A stretch of 21,986 nt of DNA from Didymodactylos carnosus (Eukaryota; Rotifera; Eurotatoria; Philodinida; Philodinidae). The notes beneath the pieces were generated by a model. It ran no database searches. It was not told the origin of the DNA and saw only the letters and a list, made by a program, of their open reading frames with translations. The translations under genes were made by a program, and so were the position numbers. The stretch is from NCBI GenBank assembly GCA_905250885.1, contig CAJNOQ010002967.1:1-21986 (forward strand). The letters run 5' to 3'. Shown in pieces: positions 9,670 through 17,020 of this stretch. The stretch's first letter is position 1; every line of letters starts with the position of its first letter.

Positions 9670-9865
9670 CAGTGCAGCTCAAAAGAATCTCCCCCCTTTG
9701 TATTTTTTACTTTAAACCATCAAAGTTTGATCTTTTTTTGATAATCACCACATAGCAAGAAAGTAAAGATTCCGCTGCGTCACATGATATATAAATCATA
9801 ATTAAAAAACAGAGATCAAGTGATAAAAAACCATGAGAAAGAAAAACATCATTTTTTTTCACTAC
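9670..9865. repeat. Left terminal inverted repeat, 196 bp
   Basis: Matches the reverse complement of 11517-11712 with two visible differences (CAC/CAT near 9785 and AAAAAA/ATAAAA near 9808). Begins CAGTGCAGCTC after TA. Confidence 0.95.
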
Positions 9866-10165
9866 AATAATTAATTATGCAATAGATTTTTTTTAAATGA
9901 TTTTTGTTTTTCTATTTTTTATTCGTTTTTCTATTACACATTGACGCATATGATTTTCACTGTGGTTCGAACTAGGAGAAATTCATTTTTATAAACTCGT
10001 ATAATCAATCAATGCATCGAATACCCGAAATGACTTTATTGGTGAAGATTTGGAAAAGATTCATCTGAAGGTGAAGATATGTTTTATTGAGGCCTTGATC
10101 AAGGTTCAAAAAAACATTCAATCTGTTGTCTTTTCCAACGTATCGTTTTTTCTATCATCCATTTC

Positions 10166-11225
10166 TTGGTACCAAGTTTTGGTTGGTATCTTCAATGGGA
10201 TGGCAGTGTTCAATCCTTGAACGCAAAGCCAAGAATTGGTCGACCACGCACATTAACAAGCGAAGAAGTGGAACGTTATGTATTGGATTTTGTTAAAACG
10301 ATGAATGATCAGTATAAACCCGTTGATTACAAGATGGTACAAACACATGTTGAAGTTTCATTGAATCGAAAAGTACCACTAGCAACGATCAAGAGATACG
10401 GCAAAATGGAATGTGGTATCAATATCAAAGACAGAAAAACTCATGAAATAACATGTCGTGATGGTGAGTACACAGCTTTCTATAAAGAACATATCATTGT
10501 TTTATCTTGCCGTTGACGAGTGCATCTAATAATTTTCTTATATTTATAGTTGATGAAGATCATTGGAATGAAGTTGGAAAATTTCGAAAATTTTTACAGC
10601 GAATTAGCAATGATCGATTGATATTTCTCGATGAAATAGCCGTCTATGGTACAATGCCTCCTCTTCGAACGCTTGTCGCTCCTGAACATCAATCTTTCAT
10701 TATTGTTGATAAACCAGCAGCTTATGCTGATCGCTTTGATTTCATCGGTGCTATTAATGGATCGAAACCAATAGCTTGTATGACTTTAACTCCTGCTGAT
10801 CGCAAAGCTAAAAATATCCAAGGTGTAAGAAAAGAAGTTATAAATGAATGGATTGTTAAATCTTTGGCACCAGTCATTAATCGATTAAATATCCATGACA
10901 TGCATTTGGTTTGTGATAAAAGCCGATCGCATAATAAGGCAGATATGATGCAAGCATTTATGATGGGAAAGTGTAAATCAGTTATAGATGTTCATCATAT
11001 GCCAACAGCATCAGCGAAATACATATCTCCATTAGATAATCCAATTTGGCATTCATTTAGAGAAACTGTTCGAAAACAGCATCCATTGACAACATCGAAT
11101 ACTTCAATACATCAATACTTTCACGGACTTTTTTTTCATTGTCAAAAGATCAAATCAGTTGTGCCTATCGTAAGTGTGCTATCACCTATGGAACTGATGT
11201 GTATTATGATAAACCATCCACGTAA
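10166..11225 (+). CDS. Tc1/mariner-superfamily transposase, spliced, one frameshift
   Basis: Exon 1 (open from 10091, recognisable from about 10166) ends at 10463. An 86-bp intron (10464-10549; donor GATG/GTGAGTAC, acceptor TTTATAG) joins it in frame to exon 2. Exon 1 carries the DNA-binding part: WDGSVQ, then the GRPRTL hook and a second helix-turn-helix. Exon 2 carries the DDE/D core: first Asp in LIFLDEIAVYG, second in HLVCDKSRSHNK, third in YISPLDNPIWHSF, with 39 residues between second and third by my alignment. A T8 run at 11129-11136 breaks the frame. In the shifted frame DQISCAYRKCAITYGTDVYY follows and ends at TAA 11223-11225, a natural C-terminus before the nested foldback. No in-frame ATG is seen, so the N-terminus (the first helix-turn-helix) is unresolved and may lie on another exon. 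The D39D-like spacing is unlike classical mariner or Tc1; the subfamily is uncertain. Confidence 0.8.
10464..10549 (+). other. Intron of the transposase gene, 86 bp
   Basis: Donor GTGAGTAC and acceptor TTATATTTATAG. Removing it turns two frames into one: ...CRDV-DEDHWNEV. It shows that the element is eukaryotic and expressed from spliced mRNA. Confidence 0.8.
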
Positions 11226-11270
11226 ATGTATTTTACTCTTTATTTTAATCCAGATGAAGTATGCGTTGTA

Positions 11271-11517
11271 CCCATGTTCTCAAAATCGGCTCACTTTTGC
11301 CGATTTATCGTGATTTTGAACAAAATTTCGATCAATGGCGATTTTTTCATATATATAATCGGCAAAAATCGCGATTAATTGTGACAGCCTTGCCGATTAA
11401 ATCGCACAATTAATCGCGATTTTTGCCGATTATATATATGAAAAAATCGCCGTTGATCGAAATTCTGTTCAAAATCACGATAAATCGGCGAAAGTGAGCC
11501 GATTTTGAGGACATGGG
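11271..11517. mobile_element. Foldback (MITE-like) element, 247 bp, nested
   Basis: Arms 11271-11383 and 11405-11517 (113 bp each) are complementary except at four positions, all transitions, around a 21-bp loop. Ends are CCCATGTYCTCAAAATCGG. TA flanks both sides (11269-11270, 11518-11519), fitting insertion by Tc1/mariner-type machinery. It sits between the transposase stop (11225) and the right TIR of the host element. It has no coding capacity. Transcribed, it would form a long double-stranded hairpin. Confidence 0.92.
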
Positions 11518-11712
11518 TAGTGAAAAAAAATGATGTTTTTCTTTCTCATGGTTTTTTATCACTTGATCTCTGTTTTATAATTATGATTTATATATCATAT
11601 GACGCAGCGGAATCTTTACTTTCTTGCTATGTGGTGATTATCAAAAAAAGATCAAACTTTGATGGTTTAAAGTAAAAAATACAAAGGGGGGAGATTCTTT
11701 TGAGCTGCACTG
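11517..11712. repeat. Right terminal inverted repeat, 196 bp
   Basis: Mate of 9670-9865. Its inner edge (TAGTG) coincides with the TA used by the nested foldback, so one or two bases there are shared. Ends GAGCTGCACTG before TA. Confidence 0.95.
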
Positions 11713-11836
11713 TAATTAGTAAATGATTAGTTAACTAATTCAAATGCATTTTAGATATAGGTGTTTCATCCATGATTACTTGTAAAAACGTTTCATCGGA
11801 ATTTTTGGTGCCTTTTTATGATTAACTGATAAATAC

Positions 11837-11933
11837 TAATTAATTAATTAATTAATCAGAACTGACATAAGATTCACGTTCTAATCTGAATTAATTCAAT
11901 TTTTCCATAAAATCCGTTAATTAATTAATTAAA
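11837..11933. repeat. (TTAA)n microsatellite pair
   Basis: TAAT/TTAA tracts at 11837-11856 and 11917-11933 with partly TTAA-rich sequence between (TGAATTAATTCA). Simple repeat just right of the transposon. Confidence 0.85.
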
Positions 11934-11999
11934 TCCGACCTCAGATTCGGATTCCTCATGCCAAACTACCCTTTGTGCCGCAAAATTAGGAAAAATATT

Positions 12000-12460
12000 C
12001 ATGTATAAACGGAAAAAGAGAATTTTTCTACAAGTTTTTTTATTCTGCATTTTTCTCGAAAGTAGTTTTTGGGGTGACAAAAACCGGTTTTACCCCGTTT
12101 TTCTCCGTCCCCATTCGTCCGAGCGAGCTGAAAATTTTTCTGGGAGCACTTCGACCTAACCGGGGTGGGTGTTTTTTTTGGTTTTCTACTATTGCAAATC
12201 TAATGGCGTGATTACCTTCTGAGAGCCTGTTTTTCAACCTTGTAAAACTTTTAGCGGTTTCCTTGTAAAGTTTTAGCGGCGAAAAGGGAACTTTCGGTCA
12301 CTTTTTGGGTCCTGGGATCCAAAAAACTCATAGGAGGAGGGTTTTCGGAATTTCGCGTCTATGGCAACTTTTGATCTACTCATCGAGATGTATCTACCCT
12401 GAAAGTTTCAAAAAGTTCGGCCAAGCCGTTCGCCAGGAACACCGGAAAGGGGGGGTCTTA
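12000..12460. other. Less AT-rich non-coding block, unidentified repeat
   Basis: Visibly higher G+C than the flanks, with CCGGTTTTACCCCG, a near-palindrome TTTTTGGGTCC-TG-GGATCCAAAAA (12303-12326) and CCCTGAAAGTTTCA (12398-12411). A related motif CCTGAAAATTTCAG occurs at about 15211, suggesting both blocks derive from the same decayed repeat family. It contains the left copy of the 83-bp inverted pair. Short open frames here are not convincing as genes. Confidence 0.4.
12180..12262 (+). repeat. 83-bp inverted duplicate, copy 1
   Basis: Identical by eye to the reverse complement of 16204-16286, 3.9 kb away. Boundaries are sharp: flanks differ completely (TTTTTTT on the left and TTGTAAAG on the right here; CGAT and TGTA flank the other copy, read in this orientation). 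Confidence 0.95.
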
Positions 12461-12463
12461 AAT

Positions 12464-12757
12464 GATAATAATAAATTTGAATTACATGTCTCAATTGAAT
12501 CAGTTAAAGAATATAATTTTACTAAAGAATCATTTTATATATTAGTGATTAATCGAAAAAAGCTTGTCTTTATTTATTCATTAAAAACTTCGAAATTACT
12601 ATGGACGACAGACGAATTTCGAAAGAAAAAATACTCAAGTTCAAATTCTCAGTTGACAGGTGAAACTTATAAAATCGTTAAATTTATTATAAAAAATACT
12701 ATTTCTCTTCTCCTGTATAAATGCTATGTTAGTGGAAAAGTTTACTGCTGCGATTAA
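12464..12757 (+). pseudogene. Gene fragment, possible beta-propeller piece
   Basis: An open frame without its own ATG. Residues LHVSIESVKEYNFTKESF and then KKLVFIYSLKTSKLLW (about 12554-12601) resemble one blade of a beta-propeller (the xxLxVYdLxTGKxLW pattern), but this is weak. The second half (from 12623) lies in the 176-bp direct repeat and is low complexity. No start, splice context or partner exon was found. It is probably a severed exon. Confidence 0.35.
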
Positions 12758-12798
12758 AAGTTCTTTGTTTATAGCACACTTGTAAAAACTCATAAAAT
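12623..12798 (+). repeat. 176-bp direct duplicate, copy 1
   Basis: Identical by eye to 16657-16832, offset 4034 bp. Starts AAGAAAAAATACTCAAG and ends AACTCATAAAAT. Ends lack TG...CA and target duplication, so it is not an LTR pair by sequence. Confidence 0.95.
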
Positions 12799-12860
12799 CT
12801 TTACTTTAAGACCCATTTAAAGTTATTAGCAATAAGTAAGGTGAATTCAGTAACCCTTTG

Positions 12861-13232
12861 TCAAAGAACACTTACATTCACCGTTTGAGTGGAAGAAACA
12901 GCTCGAAGAATTACCGAGTAGAGTTGAATTAACTTTTCCATGTCAGCCCTGTATTTCTCTGCTATTAATGGAATAATTTTATCTCTAAGCTCATGAGAGA
13001 AAAATCGACGACCTTGCTGTCCAGTTGTGGAAGTGCCAGTGTTGCCAGTTGAGCCACTGCACTGATCTAGTTTCAGACCTGTCGCCTCTTCCAACTTTTT
13101 TAGGAAAACATCCTTAGCCCTTTTCAAGTTATTTTGGTCTTGAACACCTCTTACAGCCCAAGTAGAAAATTTAGCGAGTTTTACTGGATCGTGCCACTCG
13201 TCTTGCGTCGTATATTCATAGAAGTCGTATTT
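12861..13232 (-). pseudogene. Truncated gene fragment of unknown family
   Basis: Minus-strand frame open from about 13232 to the TGA at 12861-12863, roughly 123 residues with normal composition. It contains DEWHDPVKLAKFSTWAVRG, a charged helix (LKRAKDVFLKKLEEATGLKL), a Ser/Thr/Gly linker (GSTGNTGTSTTGQQG), then FFSHELRDKIIPLIAEKY and further helix. No methionine starts it before the helix region. Its upstream edge coincides with the 52-bp perfect palindrome at 13230-13281, inside which the frame hits a stop, as if the 5' part of the gene was cut off there. A TATGAAAATACGACTTC/TATGAATATACGACG near-repeat also marks the edge. I do not recognise the family. It could be the C-terminal half of a protein from a mobile element or a host gene. 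Confidence 0.45.
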
Positions 13233-13281
13233 TCATAGAAGAAAATTCAAAAACGCGTTTTTGAATTTTCTTCTATGAAAA
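13230..13281. repeat. Perfect 52-bp palindrome, no spacer
   Basis: The left half 13230-13255 is the exact reverse complement of the right half 13256-13281, centred on ACGCGT. Spacerless palindromes of this length are unstable and typically arise by fold-back synthesis or hairpin processing at a break. Confidence 0.97.
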
Positions 13282-13383
13282 CCAGCACTAAAAGATCTAC
13301 GAAGATGATATTCGTGATCCTGGCTTCCGGACTATCCATCCATGTGTATTTAAGGCAAAAATAAAATTCAGTGTAAGTTTGCA

Positions 13384-13515
13384 TTATTTCCGCTCTACAT
13401 AGTCTTTCATGCTCTTGTTATTCCATTCTTCAACCCACACCGGTAGATATGTTCGCTTTGCTGTTACGCGGTTAACAATACTCGGCGTTAATATCAGCTG
13501 TCCGTCACTTCTCAG
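13384..13515 (-). pseudogene. Short coding relic
   Basis: Minus-strand frame between stops, protein-like: LTPSIVNRVTAKRTYLPVW then EEWNNKSMKDYVERK and TAA. It may be the tail of the retroelement to its right or another severed exon; it does not show the usual C-terminus of a reverse transcriptase. Not identified. Confidence 0.3.
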
Positions 13516-13544
13516 TCATGAGCTTTTTTCTGCAATATAATCTC

Positions 13545-15070
13545 TTAATCTGCTATTAAAGCCAAGTTTCCATATCTTATAGAACCGCAATAGTCAATGA
13601 ATGCAATATAGATCATTAACGCTATCCATCTCAGGAGTGCTAGGATGTTTTCTCCCTTCGTTCCTTTGACTGCACCAGCAACAACATATGCTGCTGCATA
13701 TTGAAGCAAGATTATTTTTTGAATATTTTCATCTGTCGTATCCGAATAAATAACATTAGCATAAAAGATTATTTGTACAATCAAGGTTTTATACAGTATG
13801 TTTAACACGTGAAGAGAAAAAATATTTTTTACAAGGTTAAACATACTAAGAATCTTATTACAGCAACTTAGTATATAGTCTATATGATTATTCCACGACA
13901 GATTATATGCTAAGATGATTCCTAAATGCTTACGATGCAGAACTTCTTCCAACTGGACTCCGTTTATTTTTATTTTATTATGATGATTATTGGCATGTGT
14001 TGAGAAAGTCATTGTTTTACATTTATCAATATTTAGCTTCATTTCCAAGCAATACACCACTTGGAGATCACTTCTGGATCTCTGGTCAATTGCTCGTCCG
14101 CTAGCATCATATTTTTATTTGTAATAAGGAGTAAAGCATCATCCGCAAAGAGGCGTAACTCAGACTTAATACTGATCTTTCTGTCTATGCACCCGAAATC
14201 GTCAATGTAGATAAAAAAAAGGAGTGCTTAGATAACTAGTAAACCAATCGAGCAACATTCCAGAGACACCTTTACGTTTTAACTTGTAGAGCAGTCCTGT
14301 TATCCATATTTTATGGAAAGCCGTCGATAAATCAAGAAATACAGCCCTAGTTTGGCATTCTCTATCGAAATCTAATACTATATGATGAACAATATCAATC
14401 GGTTGTAATACAGTTGGGTGTCGTTTTCTGAAACCAGCTTGAGAAGACAAAAGAAGATTGTTAGTAGTAAGATGCTCATAGAGGTGATTGTGAATAAGAC
14501 ACTCTGGTACTTTGGACACAGTAGGCCGTAGCATTATGGGGCGATAATTCTCACAAAGGTGCTGGTCTCGTAAACTTAAAATTAGCGCACATAGCCTCTC
14601 TTCCAAATATCTAGGAAGAGGCTGTTTTTAACAGATATGTTAAACACATAGGCTAGGGGAAAACACAGAGCAGATGCACACTCTTTCACGATTCGGTTAG
14701 AATACCTGGAGCAGTAGCTTGAGAAGGAGACAAATGAAGCAGAACTTTCTCAACATCACGAACAGAAATATTTATTGCACTTAGTTTCTTGATCGAGATA
14801 GGTATCTTTTGTATTATGTTATCATTCTTTTCCTTATCAACTAAAGGACATACAGGCGAGAAATAATTATTTAACAGGCTCGCTCTATCAAGTCTATCTA
14901 TGACCACAGTGCCTGAGGAGTCCTTCAGAGGAGGAATAGAAGAAGTTTTATTATTATGGACTGTTGTAAATACCGCAGTCCACCACGCTCGCGTGAAAGC
15001 ATTTGGCGACGAGCTTATTTTCTGAATATAGTTCTGTTTAGCGTTTTGACAAGCCGCTTCGAAAAGCAGT
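13545..15070 (-). pseudogene. Decayed non-LTR retrotransposon, reverse transcriptase
   Basis: Minus-strand pieces in several frames line up as one LINE-type polymerase (CR1/jockey-like). From 15070 to 14686 is the region between endonuclease and polymerase: AFTRAWWTAVFTTV, SIPPLKDSSG and RASLLNNYFSPV. Next, 14606-14202 covers RT fingers and palm: ENYRPIML, SSQAGFRKRHPTV, then motif A as VFLDLSTAFHKIW, where the family has AFD. In another frame, motif C is LFADDALLL (FADD codons at 14149-14138). The thumb follows at 14060-13545: KLNIDKCKTM, LGIILAYNLSWNNHI, IFYANVIYSD. At least three frame breaks, several stops and the missing endonuclease make it dead. The 5' end stops abruptly near 15070 against unrelated sequence, typical of 5' truncation. 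No poly(A) tail or target duplication was identified. Confidence 0.85.
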
Positions 15071-16203
15071 CAAAAAAACCTGATCCGGAATCTAGGTCGG
15101 TGGGAGGTTTTCCGTAGATCCGCTAAAAAATCGTATGCATAAACTGAAAATCCTGTGTAATTTTTTCGACCAGTTCCGCGTTCCATGATCTGTGCTAATC
15201 ATTTCCTGAAAATTTCAGTCTTTTGGGCGAGAAGTGAGTGAAAGATACGGTTTTTAATTTTTGATGATGCAGGTGAAAGACGGACATTTCACCAAATTGG
15301 CTTTTCTGGAGCTGTGATTGAGTGAGGAATGAGGCGAACATCGCTACGATAGTCAGTGTGGTCGATCACCTATGATCCACATGTTTCTGAGATTCTCAGA
15401 CGCATCTGCAACGAGATAGAGAACGTCTGTATCGCCGAAACCAAAGGAAATGAAGGCCTGAGCCTTGCGTAGTTTTGAAGAGAATATTTTGGCTATCTAC
15501 TTGTATTATTTGAGATTGAATCTCATAGTGTGGTCTGGAAACGGTAAACTTTCGAATTTTGTCTCAAATGGTACACCGTGGTAAATCTAATCTAGAGCGT
15601 TGGTTTTTCCATAGGTTTACATACTAAAGTATCTAGTTTTAGAATCTGAAAACCGCATGTCTCTTGCTCTTTCCCTTCAAAAGTTATGAGCAATCTACTC
15701 AGCCACCTTTCTTTTTAAAAACGGTAATAGTCAAAATTGGCACTTTTGATTTGAAAATTATGAGTTATTCAAGCATGTTTTATCGAAAATGAGTGTCCTG
15801 TTCTTAACAGTCATCAAATATAGAGTCAGTGAAAAAAGGTGATCTGTGCAATGTTTCCCAGAGAAGGGAACCTAGTAAGGATGATATGAGTACGTATCAA
15901 AGGACAGTCGATCCTCAGATTATATCCTCGTGGAAAGAAATAGTTGCACACAGTATTATTAAGATATTTTCTTACGAAAATATACTTTTACAAAAATGAT
16001 CACATATTCTGATAGCGCTTAGAATTCTCTACAATTCTGTATATTTGAACCTCAATATTGCCGAAACCTCAAAATGTCTACTACTTTCAGGCTATAAAAT
16101 ACTATTATCTTTCTTCACCTATTCGTATGTATATGTAGATACCCATATGTGCCATTTAACGGGCTATCTTTCTACGGCAAAACATTGGCTCTAACACATA
16201 ATC
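15071..16203. other. Non-coding block, unidentified old repeats
   Basis: No coding frame of note. 15071-15460 is less AT-rich and shares CCTGAAAATTTCAG-type sequence with the 12.3-12.4 kb block. 15460-16203 is ordinary AT-rich DNA. No TIRs were found. Confidence 0.4.
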
Positions 16204-16286
16204 GGAAACCGCTAAAAGTTTTACAAGGTTGAAAAACAGGCTCTCAGAAGGTAATCACGCCATTAGATTTGCAATAGTAGAAAACC
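16204..16286 (-). repeat. 83-bp inverted duplicate, copy 2
   Basis: Exact reverse complement of 12180-12262. Begins GGAAACCGCTAAAAG and ends GAAAACC. Confidence 0.95.
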
Positions 16287-16588
16287 TACAGAAAACTAAT
16301 TTTGATAAACTTATGTCGCTTCAAATTGCCGCATCTCCATTTGAAGGGTTAAAGCATAGATTCAGAATATGTTACAAAAAGTAGACGTTAGATTGTGTCA
16401 TGTTATGGCTATTCTCCATGGGCTCGCGAATGCTCTCTTAAGCTGATATTCCTGATCACCGTTTCATGGCGAATCAAAATACACGTGTTTGGAAGGAATT
16501 TGAAAGGTCACGGACGTTTTGCGATAGCCGAACCTTAAACTTTTTCTGTAAATAATTGAAATAAATTTAACTGTTGGTGAAGCGACCG

Positions 16589-16649
16589 AGTCTTGTGTTA
16601 AGCATCTAGCATACATGTCATATGTATGCTAGATGCTTAACACAAGACT
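16589..16649. repeat. 61-bp palindrome, 28-bp perfect arms
   Basis: Arms 16589-16616 and 16622-16649 are perfectly complementary around the 5-nt spacer GTCAT. Ends seven bases before copy 2 of the 176-bp direct repeat, so it probably marks the same breakpoint. Confidence 0.96.
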
Positions 16650-16656
16650 TGAGTAG

Positions 16657-16832
16657 AAGAAAAAATACTCAAGTTCAAATTCTCAGTTGACAGGTGAAAC
16701 TTATAAAATCGTTAAATTTATTATAAAAAATACTATTTCTCTTCTCCTGTATAAATGCTATGTTAGTGGAAAAGTTTACTGCTGCGATTAAAAGTTCTTT
16801 GTTTATAGCACACTTGTAAAAACTCATAAAAT
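16657..16832 (+). repeat. 176-bp direct duplicate, copy 2
   Basis: Identical by eye to 12623-12798, then diverges abruptly (TTGATCC here, CTTTACT there). Confidence 0.95.
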
Positions 16833-16921
16833 TTGATCCAAAAATAAAATAAAATGATAAGAAAGAAAAACGTTTTCGCTTCTCGACCAAAATTCAATTT
16901 CTCTCTCACAATAAAACTAAC

Positions 16922-16989
16922 TATCATAAATAAATAGCAGGTATTTCGGATGCTCTGTCCGTAGGCATCATCTTGTTTTATTTATGATA
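16922..16989. repeat. 13-bp stem inverted repeat before the pentapeptide gene
   Basis: TATCATAAATAAA (16922-16934) and its exact complement (16977-16989) enclose a 42-nt loop, within which GGATGC and GCATC can also pair. It ends 31 bp before the ATG at 17021, so it may lie in the promoter or 5' leader. No known element is matched. Confidence 0.5.
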
Positions 16990-17020
16990 AGCCACGTTTT
17001 TAAGTTACTTAGCGGAAAAA

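Larger units (their letters stand above)
9670..11712 (+). mobile_element. Tc1/mariner-superfamily DNA transposon with 196-bp TIRs
   Basis: A 2043-bp element flanked by TA on both sides (9668-9669 and 11713-11714), the target duplication of Tc1/mariner elements, and starting CAGTGCAGCTCAAAAG as these elements often do (CAGT). Long terminal inverted repeats enclose a spliced transposase gene. The two TIRs differ at only about two positions, so insertion is recent. It landed next to the minisatellite at 9522-9660. A 247-bp foldback element is nested just inside the right TIR; without it the element would be about 1.8 kb. The transposase has one frameshift, so this copy is probably non-autonomous, but a homopolymer sequencing error could explain that. 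Confidence 0.93.

Noticed and set aside
12623..16832. LTR retrotransposon with 176-bp LTRs around the reverse transcriptase
   Set aside because: Repeat ends lack TG...CA, primer-binding site and target duplication; the reverse transcriptase is of non-LTR type and lies on the opposite strand.
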